Assembly: GCA_001580565.1 (NCBI GenBank)
Contig: LRBF01000245.1
Location: forward strand, 1-60,981
DNA from: Caballeronia megalochromosomata
Lineage (GTDB): Bacteria; Pseudomonadota; Gammaproteobacteria; Burkholderiales; Burkholderiaceae
Length of the DNA stretch: 60,981 bases
Reading direction: 5' to 3'
The translations under genes and the position numbers were made by a program. Of the stretch, positions 43,904-53,182 are shown piece after piece (position 1 is the first letter of the stretch; each line of letters starts with the position of its first letter). Below the pieces are notes generated by a model. The model did no database searches and was not told the origin of the DNA. It saw only the letters and a list, made by a program, of their open reading frames with translations.

Positions 43904-44653
43904 TCAGTTCTTGCCATCGAGAATGGGATGAGACTGGCCCGGTATCGGATTTCCGCGATTATCTGTCGGCACGAGCTGCGTCTGGAACGCGACGAAGAGC
44001 GCCTGGAACTTGCCATCCACTTCGACCATCACCGCGCCGTCCTGAAACGCGCCGTTCTCGTTCGAGTGGTCCTTGACAGGACTGCCCTTGCCCGGCTTCG
44101 GATTGCCCTGGTTCATGTGCGTTTCGTGCAGTCCGTCCTTTCCCGGTTCGAACAGGAAGCCGAAACCGTAGACGGTGACGTCTTTCGCGGGCGTCCACCC
44201 GAGGCGATCGTCGCTGTAGGCGGGCGTCTTGTAGACGTAGTCGACACCGTCCGCCGACATGTCGAGTTGCAACATCTCGTTCAGAAGCGCGTTGATATCG
44301 TTGTGCTCGTCTTCGGTGTCGAGCGGAATGGGGCGCATCGCGCCGAGATCGAGAAGACGCGTATCGTGCACGTAGTCGAGCTTCGGGAAGTTCGATGCGG
44401 TCACGCCCGCTGGCAAGCTGGCAAGATCGGCGGTCATCGGATGATCGAAGTATTGGTTCCAGAGATACAGCACGAGATAGCCTGCCGGTCCTGTCAGCGA
44501 GCTATCCGATTTGACATTGGTGACGATGTTGAACGGCTTGCCATTCGTGTCTTCGCCGACGATCACATAGTGCGGATCGCCCTTGTAGCCCTGGAGGAAG
44601 GGAACGCCGAGCCTGACCGTGCCCTTGAAGAGAACGTATTCGTTGCGCGCCAT
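43904..44653 (-). CDS. DUF2278 (YukJ-like) family protein
   Basis: 249 aa. DUF2278 features: the opening YVLFKGTVRLGV, PHYVIVGEDTNGKPFNIVTN, SSLTGPAGYLVLYL, KLDYVHD, VYGFGFLFEPGKDGLHETHM and the MNQGNP segment before QDGAVMVE. Role unknown in the family; homologues occur widely in bacteria. It is a single gene between short genes and a NUDIX gene. Confidence 0.8.
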   Translation of the reverse strand: MARNEYVLFKGTVRLGVPFLQGYKGDPHYVIVGEDTNGKPFNIVTNVKSDSSLTGPAGYLVLYLWNQYFDHPMTADLASLPAGVTASNFPKLDYVHDTRLLDLGAMRPIPLDTEDEHNDINALLNEMLQLDMSADGVDYVYKTPAYSDDRLGWTPAKDVTVYGFGFLFEPGKDGLHETHMNQGNPKPGKGSPVKDHSNENGAFQDGAVMVEVDGKFQALFVAFQTQLVPTDNRGNPIPGQSHPILDGKN

Positions 44654-44901
44654 GACGTTGCTCCGTGTTGTGAGCGATCATTTGATCCGGTCAGTGTGAC
44701 ACCCTTCCGATCGATACGTGATCGCGCCCTTGCCCCAAAACGATGCACGAGTCGGCGGAACATGTCTTGCGAAATGCGCAATACGGGAAATGCCGCTGTT
44801 ATCGGACGCTCCACAACAAAATCGCTGTTGGGTACACTAGGACCCGCTTGCAGGACACGTCCCGCACATCCACACGAACAAAAAAATTATTCGGAGCCGG
44901 T

Positions 44902-45300
44902 TTGAGGAAGCGAGCCACGGTCATCTGTCGAAAAGGCAACCGGATTTTGCTGGTTGCGCGACGTCGCACCAAATGGGCATTGCCCGGCGGCATGCTCAAA
45001 CGAGGCGAGCATCTGCCGGACGCCGCGCTGCGCGAGCTCAAGGAGGAGACGCGTCTCGCGGGCAAATCGGCAAAATTTCTATTCCACCATCGGGGACGGC
45101 AGAAGCATCATCACGTCTTTATCTGCGATGTGCCGAAAAGCGCGAAGCCACGCGCGAGCAACGAAATCTCGCGATGCCGCTGGGTCCACGTTTCGGAAAT
45201 CCAGCGGCTCGCCACCAGCGCGCCGACCAAGACGATCGTCAAGGCGCTCGGCGACGAACGACGCAACGGCAACGGCAACGGAAATCGCGGCAAGCGCTGA
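44902..45300 (+). CDS. NUDIX hydrolase
   Basis: 132 aa if started at TTG 44902 with GGAG 5 nt upstream. The frame is open back to ATG 44743, but that extension has no NUDIX similarity. NUDIX box GMLKRGEHLPDAALRELKEE, with the usual late Gly replaced by Arg (EETRL). These enzymes hydrolyse nucleoside diphosphates linked to another group. The C-terminus is basic and ends in repeated Asn-Gly. Substrate unknown. Confidence 0.82.
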   Translation: MRKRATVICRKGNRILLVARRRTKWALPGGMLKRGEHLPDAALRELKEETRLAGKSAKFLFHHRGRQKHHHVFICDVPKSAKPRASNEISRCRWVHVSEIQRLATSAPTKTIVKALGDERRNGNGNGNRGKR

Positions 45301-45315
45301 CGCAGGACACCCCCG

Positions 45316-46911
45316 TCACGCGCCTTGCTGTTTCGCGTCGCCATAAACGACCCGCACCGCGGGCACGAACCACGCGAGACACAGGCCGACGAAGGCCGCC
45401 ATTGCGGCCACCACAAGCCCGACATGAATCGACGCGACGAGCGCCATGCGCGCCGAGTGCATCATCGCGTCGCCTGACTGGCCAGCGGCGACGAGGCGTT
45501 CGATCAGCGCGGACTGTTCCGCACGATCGATCAGCAAATCCGGGCTCGCGAACGATTTGAGCCACTGCGTCGCCTGATACGAATCCAGCGGACGATGCAC
45601 GTTCTGCGCATAGAGGTGCCCGAGCAGCGCGCCCGTGATCGCAGTGCCAAGCATGCCGCCAAAAATGCGCAGCGATTGCAGCAAGGCGGTGACCGCGCCG
45701 AGTTGATCGCGCGCGACGATCTGTTGCGAGCAGATCGTGAGATTCGTCGCGACGAGCCCGAGGCCGAGTCCGCTCGCGCCCATGCACGCCATCCAGACGG
45801 CATGCGGCTCATGGCCGTCGAGTGATGCGAGCGCGAGGCAGCCGGCCACGCACAGCGCGAAGCCCGCGTACATGAGCACGTTGGCGCGCGGGATGCGCGT
45901 GACGATACGATTGTTGAGCATGCTGCCGACCGTCGTGCCGAGCAGGAGCGGCGTGATCAGCATGCCCGAATCGTGCGGCGACATGCCGTAGCCGCCCTGA
46001 AACAGCAGCGGGATGTAGAAGGCCATCGAGAACAGCGCGAAGCCGCCGAGCACGGAGATCGCGAAGAGCGCGGCGAGCTTGCGGTCGAAGAGCACGTCGA
46101 CGGGCACGACGGGATAACCCATGCGCTTTTCCCAGAAGTACAGCGTCGAGCCGAACACCAGCGTGACGAGCGCAAGCACGATGGTCGTGCGGCTCAAGCC
46201 TTCCTTCGGCAGCACTTCGATCAGCAATTGCAATGCGCCGAGCGTCACCGCGACCACGCACGCGCCGAGCCAGTCGAGCTGAATGCGCCCGCGCCCCTTC
46301 AGATGATGCAGATTCGGCAGGAACAACAGCACGAACATCAGCGAGACGATGCCGATGGGCACGTTGACGAAGAACACGAGCCGCCAGCCGCGCATCTGCG
46401 TGAGCATGCCGCCGAGCGTCGGGCCGATCACGTTGGCCACGCCGAATGTCGACGTGACGAGCACGAGCCAGCGCAAGCGCAGCTTTGGATCGGGAAAGAG
46501 ATCGGCCACGGCGGCGAACACGGTGCCGAGCAGAATGCCGCCGCCGATGCCCTGCACGCCGCGCGCGATGACGAGAAACAACATGCTGTTCGCGAATCCG
46601 CACAGCACCGACGCCAGCGTGAACAACACGATGGCCGCGAGCAGAAACGGCTTGCGCCCGTACAGATCGCCGAGCCGCCCGAAAATCGGAATCGTGATGA
46701 CGGATGCGAGCATGTACGAGGTCGCGACCCACGCGTACAGGTCGAAGCCCTTCAGTTCGGCGACGATGCGCGGCATCGCGGTGCCGACGATGGTCTGGTC
46801 GAGCGCGACCAGCATCGTGACGAAGGCGATGCCGAGCATCGCGAGCAGCGATTCGCGAAACGGCAGGCGCTGCCGCTCCGGATCGTGAACGTCGATGAAC
46901 GAACTCATCAC
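45316..46911 (-). CDS. DHA2-family (EmrB/QacA-type) drug exporter, 14 helices
   Basis: 531 aa MFS protein. The first helix has LDQTIVGTAMPRIVAELKG (motif D1 of the 14-helix family), followed by GRLGDLYGRKPFLL (motif A) and GPTLGGMLTQMRGWRLVFFVN (as GPTLGGMLTQ and GWRLVFFVNVPIG, motif C region). It exports drugs or amphiphiles with proton antiport. No membrane-fusion protein gene is next to it. Confidence 0.93.
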   Translation of the reverse strand: MMSSFIDVHDPERQRLPFRESLLAMLGIAFVTMLVALDQTIVGTAMPRIVAELKGFDLYAWVATSYMLASVITIPIFGRLGDLYGRKPFLLAAIVLFTLASVLCGFANSMLFLVIARGVQGIGGGILLGTVFAAVADLFPDPKLRLRWLVLVTSTFGVANVIGPTLGGMLTQMRGWRLVFFVNVPIGIVSLMFVLLFLPNLHHLKGRGRIQLDWLGACVVAVTLGALQLLIEVLPKEGLSRTTIVLALVTLVFGSTLYFWEKRMGYPVVPVDVLFDRKLAALFAISVLGGFALFSMAFYIPLLFQGGYGMSPHDSGMLITPLLLGTTVGSMLNNRIVTRIPRANVLMYAGFALCVAGCLALASLDGHEPHAVWMACMGASGLGLGLVATNLTICSQQIVARDQLGAVTALLQSLRIFGGMLGTAITGALLGHLYAQNVHRPLDSYQATQWLKSFASPDLLIDRAEQSALIERLVAAGQSGDAMMHSARMALVASIHVGLVVAAMAAFVGLCLAWFVPAVRVVYGDAKQQGA

Positions 46912-46960
46912 GTGCGCGGGTCACGCACGGGCGCGCGTTTTTCGCCGCGCGCGTCGTGTA

Positions 46961-47326
46961 TTACTGCCCGCCCTCCTGAATCGTCAGAGCATTCTTGACC
47001 GACGTGACGCCGTCCACGCCTTTCGCAATCGATGCGGCCTTGTCGATCTGCTCCGCATCGGCGGCGTGGCCGGCGAGCGTGATCGCGCCATTCTTCGCGA
47101 TCACGTTGATGCCGTTCAGTTCGACGCCGCCTTTCTGCATCGCCTGAGACACCTTCTTGCTGAGCGCGCGGTTGGCCTTGCGGGCCGCCGATTTCGAGCT
47201 TCCTGCGCTCGCCGACGGCGTGGTGGACTGTGTCGAGGCCGCATCGCTGGTCTGGGACCACACGTTGACGGAGAAGGCAATCGCCGATGCGACGGCGGCA
47301 AGTCTGAGCGCATTGATCGTTTTCAT
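46961..47326 (-). CDS. BON-domain periplasmic protein
   Basis: 121 aa with a signal peptide (INALRLAAVASAIAFSVNVW) and a Ser/Thr/Ala-rich linker. A single BON domain follows (about 55-118: VSQAMQKGGVELNGINVIAK, GAITLAGHAADAEQID, VDGVTSVKNALTI). BON proteins bind phospholipid or support the envelope under osmotic stress. It ends 49 nt before the DHA2 gene start and could be cotranscribed with it. Confidence 0.88.
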   Translation of the reverse strand: MKTINALRLAAVASAIAFSVNVWSQTSDAASTQSTTPSASAGSSKSAARKANRALSKKVSQAMQKGGVELNGINVIAKNGAITLAGHAADAEQIDKAASIAKGVDGVTSVKNALTIQEGGQ

Positions 47327-47428
47327 GGCTTGGCTCCAGGGTGGCTTGATGGCTCGGTTGGCTTGGGTGGCACAAGGGCACGATGAATTCTAGTCGGCGC
47401 TGCGCGATATCGCAGGGATTCGTGCCAT

Positions 47429-48364
47429 TCATTTCGCGAAGGCGCGCAACTCCGCCGATGACAGGAAAAAATCGCCATTGTCCGCGAGCCTTGCGACCAT
47501 AAAGTCAATGAACGTTCGCACGCGTAACGGCTGCTCCGTGCGATGCCGGTAGTAGATGTAGATCGATTCGCGCTGCGTCAGATGCTGCGTGAGCAAGGGC
47601 ACGAGCCGCCCTGCGCGGATATGTGCGACCGCCGAGAAGCTCCCGAGCTGGCCGATCGCGAGACCGGCGAGCACCGCGTCGGCTTCCGCATCGATATCGT
47701 TCGTGCAGAGCGCCGCCGCGATCTCGCGATAGACGATCTCGTCGCCGATCATGAATTCCCACGGCGCCTCCTTGCCGGTATTCGCGCGGCGATATCCGGT
47801 GCAACGGTGTGACGAAAGCGCGTCGACGGTGCGCGGCGCGCCATGCCGTTCGATATACGCGGGCGACGCGCACACGATGAGCTGGATCGGCAAAAGACGT
47901 CGTGCAATCGCGCCGCCGGCGGGCGGCGAGCCGCCACGCAATCCGACATCGGCGCGTTCCTCGACGAGATCGGTGAAATGGTCGTCGAAGCGCACGTCGA
48001 GTTCGACGTCGGGATACAGCGCCGCGAATGCCAGCATCGACGGCCACAGCGCGCGCCCGAGCGCTTTGGGCGCGCTGATGCGCAACGGACCGGCGATGTC
48101 CTCCTTCGCGCTCTTCGCATCCGCAATCGCCGATGCGAGCATCGCGAGCGCCGGCTCGACGTTCTGCAGGAGCCGCTGCCCTTCTTCGGTCAGCGAGAGC
48201 TTGCGCGTCGTGCGATGAAACAGCCGCACGCCGAGTTCCTTTTCGAGCTGCATCACCGCGTGACTCGCGGCCTGCGGCGAAATCCCCTGATCAATGGCCG
48301 CCCGCCGCAGATTACCGAGCGTGGCGGCGCGCACGAAGATCGATATCGCGCGGACCTCGTTCAT
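47429..48364 (-). CDS. LysR-family transcriptional regulator
   Basis: 311 aa with the winged helix (RAISIFVRAATLGNLRRAAI, QAASHAVMQLEKELGVRLFH) and an effector domain containing ADVGLRGGSPPAGGAIARRL, typical of the LTTR_2 group that acts on neighbouring reductases. It is divergent from the SDR gene at 48484 with a 119-bp gap, and probably controls it. Confidence 0.9.
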   Translation of the reverse strand: MNEVRAISIFVRAATLGNLRRAAIDQGISPQAASHAVMQLEKELGVRLFHRTTRKLSLTEEGQRLLQNVEPALAMLASAIADAKSAKEDIAGPLRISAPKALGRALWPSMLAFAALYPDVELDVRFDDHFTDLVEERADVGLRGGSPPAGGAIARRLLPIQLIVCASPAYIERHGAPRTVDALSSHRCTGYRRANTGKEAPWEFMIGDEIVYREIAAALCTNDIDAEADAVLAGLAIGQLGSFSAVAHIRAGRLVPLLTQHLTQRESIYIYYRHRTEQPLRVRTFIDFMVARLADNGDFFLSSAELRAFAK

Positions 48365-48483
48365 GGAACGCCTCGATTCGCAAATAAAGGTTGATTATCA
48401 GTCTAGCGTTTGACGGCTAGTTCGTGCGAATCGGACGTCCTATGCTTCGTTTCACCTTCACCACCGACACAACGGAGCACATC

Positions 48484-49341
48484 ATGAGCAACGCCACCCA
48501 ACAGCAACACAAGCGCGTCTGGTTCATCACGGGCGCATCGCGCGGCCTCGGCGCACTGATCGCGCGCGCGGCGCTCGCCGACGGCAACGCGGTCGTCGCC
48601 GCCGGCCGCAACGTCGCGGCGATCGTCGAGCGTCTCGGCGAATCGCCCGCGCTGCTGCCGGTTGCGCTCGACGTCACGAACGAAGCGCAAGCGAAGGCCG
48701 CCGTCGACGCAGCCCTCGCGAAGTTCGGCCGCATCGACGTGTTGATCAATAACGCGGGCTTCGGGCTGCTCGCGGCCGTCGAAGAATCGAGCGACGCCGA
48801 CGTGCGCCGCATGTACGACACCAACGTCTTCGGCCTGCTCAACGTGACGCGCGCGGTGCTGCCCGTGATGCGCAAGCAGAAGAGCGGCCACGTCGTGAAC
48901 ATGTCGTCGGTCGGCGGTTATCGCTCCGCAGCGGGCTTCGGCGTCTATTGCTCGACGAAATTCGCCGTCGAAGGCATCACCGAGGCATTGCATGCGGAAC
49001 TGGCGCCGCTCGGCATTCATGCGACGGTGGTCGAGCCGGGCTATTTCCGCACGGACTTTCTGGATGCGTCGTCGCTTCTCGTCGGCAAGGAGATCATCGA
49101 CGACTACGATGCGACCTCGGGCAATGTGCGGCGCTTCGCTGTCGGCATGAATCACAATCAGCCGGGCGACCCCGAGAAGCTCGCGACTGCGCTCGTCGCG
49201 CTCGCCGATGCGCACACGCCGCCGCTGCGACTGCCGCTCGGCACCGACACGCTGAAGGCGATCGCGGAGAAGAACGCGTTCGTCGCCGCGGAAACGGAAA
49301 GCTGGAAAGAACTCTCGCGCTCGACGGACTTCGCGGTCTGA
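48484..49341 (+). CDS. Short-chain dehydrogenase/reductase
   Basis: 285 aa from ATG 48484 (the in-frame start at 48424 lies in the promoter gap). Classical SDR: FITGASRGLGALIAR (TGxxxGxG), NNAGFG, Ser in NMSSVGG and YCSTK as the YxxxK pair, then VEPGYFRTDF. NADP-dependent oxidoreductase with unknown substrate; divergent from the LysR gene. Confidence 0.92.
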   Translation: MSNATQQQHKRVWFITGASRGLGALIARAALADGNAVVAAGRNVAAIVERLGESPALLPVALDVTNEAQAKAAVDAALAKFGRIDVLINNAGFGLLAAVEESSDADVRRMYDTNVFGLLNVTRAVLPVMRKQKSGHVVNMSSVGGYRSAAGFGVYCSTKFAVEGITEALHAELAPLGIHATVVEPGYFRTDFLDASSLLVGKEIIDDYDATSGNVRRFAVGMNHNQPGDPEKLATALVALADAHTPPLRLPLGTDTLKAIAEKNAFVAAETESWKELSRSTDFAV

Positions 49342-49527
49342 AAAGCTCATAACACCGCGACCATTTTCACCATAATCGCGCGGCCATGAATCAGGCGGCA
49401 CAAGGTTTTGGCGGCATCGTCGGTAGTGGCCCTGCGTTGACCATCGCTATATCCGTACGTATATTCCGATGACACAGGGCCACGACGAACGACAAGATGC
49501 CCCCCACGCCAGAGGTCAAGCCCCACG

Positions 49528-50457
49528 ATGTCCAGGGAAAGCATCGACTCGCACATGATCCGTGTGCTTCATACGCTCCTTACCGAGTCGAGCGTGTCGC
49601 GCGCAGCCAGCCTGCTCGGACAGTCGCAGCCTACGGTGAGCATCGCATTGCGCCGGTTGCGTGAAATCACCGGCGACCCTTTGCTCGTGCGCAGCGGCAG
49701 CCGCATGGTGCCGACGAGCCACGCGCTCACGCTGATCGAGCCCGCCGCGCAGGCGCTCAGCAACATCGACGCGATCCTGCATCCGAACACCACGTTCGAT
49801 CCCGTCGCGAGCACGCGCACGTTTCGCATCGGCTCGCCGGATTATCTCGACGTGTTCTTCGTGCCCGCCGTGATCGATGCGTTTCATCAGGCCGCGCCGC
49901 TCGCGAAGCTCGAATTCAAGCATCTGATGATGGTGGACGGTGGCTATGAGAACGGACTCGAAACGGGCCTGCTCGATCTCGTCATCGGCAACTGGAGAAC
50001 GCCGCCGGAACATCTGCATCTGCAGCCGCTGTGCAAGGACGAACTCGTGTGCCTGATGCGCGCGGATCATCCCATCGGCATCGGCGAACTCACGCGCGAT
50101 GCGTACGAAAACGCCGAGCATCTCTCGGTCACGACCTATAACACGACCGCATGGGGCACCATCGACACGGAGCTCGCGCGCAACGGCCTCACGCGCACCG
50201 TGACGACCACGCTGCCGTATTTCGGCATGGCGCCGTACGTGCTCGTGCGCTCCGATCTGCTCTTCACGACGACGCGCGCGCTCGCGTCACACTATGCGCG
50301 CATTTTGCCGTTGCGCATCGAGCCGATTCCGGGCGCGACGAATGCACTGACCTACTATCAGTTGTGGCACGAAAGAACGCATCGCAGCGCCGCGACGCGC
50401 TGGCTGCGCAAGCTCGTGACGACCGTTTCGCGCACGCTCGTAAGCGACGTCGCATGA
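49528..50457 (+). CDS. LysR-family transcriptional regulator (NodD/LeuO-like group)
   Basis: 309 aa. DNA-binding part LLTESSVSRAASLLGQSQPT and VSIALRRLREITGDPLLVRS, effector domain opening TRTFRIGSPDYLDVFFVPAV. The TFRIGxxDY pattern is typical of the NodD-like group that often senses aromatic compounds. It is convergent with the Rieske/rubredoxin operon, and a minus-strand terminator overlaps the region right after its stop. Confidence 0.9.
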   Translation: MSRESIDSHMIRVLHTLLTESSVSRAASLLGQSQPTVSIALRRLREITGDPLLVRSGSRMVPTSHALTLIEPAAQALSNIDAILHPNTTFDPVASTRTFRIGSPDYLDVFFVPAVIDAFHQAAPLAKLEFKHLMMVDGGYENGLETGLLDLVIGNWRTPPEHLHLQPLCKDELVCLMRADHPIGIGELTRDAYENAEHLSVTTYNTTAWGTIDTELARNGLTRTVTTTLPYFGMAPYVLVRSDLLFTTTRALASHYARILPLRIEPIPGATNALTYYQLWHERTHRSAATRWLRKLVTTVSRTLVSDVA

Positions 50458-50461
50458 AAAC

Positions 50462-50491
50462 AAAAAGACGCCGCGTGCGAAGCGCGGCGTC
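50462..50491 (-). terminator. Terminator of the Rieske/rubredoxin operon
   Basis: On the minus strand GACGCCGCG and its complement form a 9-bp stem (50483-50491 with 50467-50475) with a 7-nt loop, followed by five T (50466-50462). It lies 108 nt after the rubredoxin reductase stop. Confidence 0.85.
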
Positions 50492-50598
50492 AATGCGTTC
50501 ATCCGATGATGCAAAGCGACAGGCCCTCATGGCGTCACCGTTGAACGCGACGCTGGTCGGTCAGATGCAAGCTGCGTCGTTATCGTTGTTCGTTCAGC

Positions 50599-51768
50599 TT
50601 AGAAGCATCCCGCCGCCATCGCCCTGATGAGCGCGGCCTTGCCTTGCGTCGCCGCGCCGAGCAAGGCGAAGCCGAGCGCGCGCTTGTCATCGGCGTGTTC
50701 GCACAGCGCGGACAGGCCGTCGTGCGGATCGTCGCTTGCAGGAGCGAAGCGCCAAGTGCCGGTCTCGTTCGGCGGCACGACGACCGTTGGCGACGCGGGC
50801 GATTTCACCGTGATCGGCATGACGGGAAAATCGACGCGCGTCCGCTCGCCGGCGAGCGTGCGTGCGAGTGCGCGCGCCGCATGCATGATCGGCAGGACAT
50901 ACGGCTGCACCTTGCCTTCGATCGCGGCGCAATCGCCCAATGCGTAGATATCGGGCGCGCTGGTCTGGCACCACGCGTCAGTGCGAATGCCGATGTCGAT
51001 ATCGAGTCCCGCCTGCGCCGCCAATGCCGTGCGAGGCGCAAGACCGATCGCCGACAGCACCACATCCGCGCCGAGCACTTCGCCATTGTTCAGCGTGACG
51101 TCATAGCCCGATGCACGCCTGTCGACAGATGCAACCGATTGTCCCAGCCGCAAGCGAATGCCATGACGATCGAACGCGCGCGCGAAAGCGTCGCCCGCCA
51201 GTTCGGGAAGCAATCGCGATAGCGGCGTGGCGGCGGGATCGATCAGTGTCACGTCATAGCCCGCGAGCGCGAGATCGTTGGCGAACTCGCAGCCGATCAG
51301 TCCCGCGCCGAGCAACGCGATCGATTTCGCGCCGTCGATGCGCGCCCTGAATCGCGCGTAATCGTCGAGACTGTTCACGGAAAGCACGTCGGCCGCGCCA
51401 TCGCCCGAAAGCGGAACGCGGCGCGCATCCGCGCCCAGCGCGAGCACGAGCTTCGCGTAACGAAGCGGCGCGCCGTTAATGATCACCTCATGCGCATCGA
51501 CCGCGATGCGCTCCACTTTGCGATGCGCGACGATGCCGGCGTTCAGTTGCGCGCGCATCGCGCCGGCGTCGAACGTGACGAGTTCGTGCGGCGCCTTCTT
51601 CATCGCGAGCGCGTTGGACAGCGTCGGCTTCGAATAGAAATCGCCGGCATCCTCGCTGACGAGCACGATAGGCACGTTCTTGTCGAGCTTGCGCAATTCG
51701 CGCGCGACCGTATAACCGGCCATGCCCGTGCCGACGATGATCACGCGATTTTCGATATCCGTGCTCAT
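50599..51768 (-). CDS. FAD-dependent rubredoxin reductase-type oxidoreductase
   Basis: 389 aa from ATG 51768, overlapping the rubredoxin stop by 4 nt (ATGA). Two Rossmann motifs: IIVGTGMAGYTVARELRK (FAD, about 9-26) and IALLGAGLIGCEFANDLALA (NAD, about 148-167), then DIYALGDCAAIEG. A C-terminal rubredoxin-binding-like domain follows. It reduces the adjacent rubredoxin with NAD(P)H. The coupling of both genes to a Rieske oxygenase suggests an unusual electron chain. Confidence 0.92.
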   Translation of the reverse strand: MSTDIENRVIIVGTGMAGYTVARELRKLDKNVPIVLVSEDAGDFYSKPTLSNALAMKKAPHELVTFDAGAMRAQLNAGIVAHRKVERIAVDAHEVIINGAPLRYAKLVLALGADARRVPLSGDGAADVLSVNSLDDYARFRARIDGAKSIALLGAGLIGCEFANDLALAGYDVTLIDPAATPLSRLLPELAGDAFARAFDRHGIRLRLGQSVASVDRRASGYDVTLNNGEVLGADVVLSAIGLAPRTALAAQAGLDIDIGIRTDAWCQTSAPDIYALGDCAAIEGKVQPYVLPIMHAARALARTLAGERTRVDFPVMPITVKSPASPTVVVPPNETGTWRFAPASDDPHDGLSALCEHADDKRALGFALLGAATQGKAALIRAMAAGCF

Positions 51769-51935
51769 GCTGTCACCACCTGCATGTCGAAGTCCTGCTT
51801 GCCGGTGCCGCAATCGGGACAGAGCCAGTCATCGGGCACGTCTTCCCAGCGCGTGCCCGCCACGATGCCCGCTTCGGGCAAGCCTTGCGATTCGTCGTAA
51901 CGAAAGCCGCAAATCACGCATTCCCAGATCTTCAT
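51765..51935 (-). CDS. Rubredoxin (56 aa)
   Basis: 56 aa from ATG 51935 with all four iron ligands: Cys6 and Cys9 (CVICG), Cys39 and Cys42 (CPDCG). It also has the typical WEDVPDDWLCPDC loop. The frame is open upstream to 52325, but only this part is rubredoxin; the upstream part is a shadow of the Rieske gene. A one-electron carrier in the cytoplasm, reduced by the next gene's product. Confidence 0.96.
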   Translation of the reverse strand: MKIWECVICGFRYDESQGLPEAGIVAGTRWEDVPDDWLCPDCGTGKQDFDMQVVTA

Positions 51936-51957
51936 GATGATCTCCCCGGTATGCGTT

Positions 51958-53013
51958 TCAGCGGACGTAGTGCTGGCCAAGCCCGATCTCGGCGAGCGCG
52001 CGTCGATACGCACCCGACGAGCGGTCGGCGAGGATCGGCGCTTCGGCGGCGCGGTCGATCGGCAAGTCTTCGGGACATTGCAGTTCGACGATCGCGCGGT
52101 CTTCTTCGAACACCTGGCGGTTGAACGCGTAGACATCGTCGAGCGGCAGGTCCTTGTCGAAGTTGCGCGCAATCGGCACGAACAGACGCGTGAGGCGCGC
52201 GGACACGGGGCTTGCCGCGTTGAGGATCGCGAGTCGGCCGCCTTCGGGGAATTGCACGGTGAGACGCGCGAAGAATGGCACATCGACTTCGAACACGCGC
52301 CGCCACAGAAAACCTTCGGGCGCACGATGCTGCATCGACTTCGGGAAGTTGCTCACGGTGCTCACGTACTCCGCGCGCATGCCGTTGGGGCGGCGCTCGA
52401 CCGTATAGCTCGGCACGACGGGATTGCCCCGGTCCGCGAAGCTGTGGTGATGAATCCACGCGAAGTGCGCGACATCGATGAAGCCTTCGGTCTGACGTCC
52501 CGCCGACGCCTTAATGTCGATCGAAGGCGGCAGAATCTGCTGGAAGCCTTCGGTATTCCATGCGGGGAAGTCCGGCAACGGATGCGCGCCGCCGCCGAGC
52601 GAAACCCAGACGAGGCCGTACGCTTCCTGCACGGCGTAGGTCGTCAGGCACAGGCGATCGGGAATCGGCCCGCGTTCCTGCGACGGAATGTGGTTGCACT
52701 TGCCGTCGGCGCCATACGAGAGGCCGTGATACGGACACACGAGATTGCCGTTCTCGACCCAGCCCTGACTCAAGGGCGCGCCGCGATGCGGGCACACGTC
52801 GCGTGCGGCCACGAGCGCGCCGTTCGAACGGAATACGACGAGCGATTCATCGAGCAATTGCGTTCTGAACGGCTTGTCCGCGATATCCGATGCGAACGCG
52901 ACGGGATGCCAGTGCTGGCTCAGTATTTCCCAATCGTGCTGATCGAACGTGCAGTTGCGAGGAAGGTTGGGCGCGCGCTGGAACGTGAGCGGCGCGACAG
53001 TGGGGGTCGCCAT
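51958..53013 (-). CDS. Rieske-type aromatic-ring-hydroxylating oxygenase, catalytic subunit
   Basis: 351 aa from ATG 53013 (GGAG 9 nt upstream; a TTG at 53028 is less likely). Rieske [2Fe-2S] ligands Cys74/His76 (CPHRG) and Cys93/His96 (CPYHG). The mononuclear iron site is FIDVAHFAWIHH (Asp180, His183, His188). This single-component type resembles oxidative demethylases and small-ring oxygenases. No ferredoxin gene is present; the rubredoxin starts 22 nt after its stop, so that protein may be the electron donor. Substrate unknown. Confidence 0.92.
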   Translation of the reverse strand: MATPTVAPLTFQRAPNLPRNCTFDQHDWEILSQHWHPVAFASDIADKPFRTQLLDESLVVFRSNGALVAARDVCPHRGAPLSQGWVENGNLVCPYHGLSYGADGKCNHIPSQERGPIPDRLCLTTYAVQEAYGLVWVSLGGGAHPLPDFPAWNTEGFQQILPPSIDIKASAGRQTEGFIDVAHFAWIHHHSFADRGNPVVPSYTVERRPNGMRAEYVSTVSNFPKSMQHRAPEGFLWRRVFEVDVPFFARLTVQFPEGGRLAILNAASPVSARLTRLFVPIARNFDKDLPLDDVYAFNRQVFEEDRAIVELQCPEDLPIDRAAEAPILADRSSGAYRRALAEIGLGQHYVR

Positions 53014-53182
53014 GTTGGTTGTCTCCAATCTGCTGGATATTCAAAGCGGTCTTGCCCGATGCGACCGCCTGGAGACAACGATATCGGCGTGCGACGCGTC
53101 GCCCAATCCCTCGGGCGACATTGAGTCTATGTTTCGAAGGCAATGGGAGGTGATGGAGCGATCACGTCGGCGAGCGCTCGCG

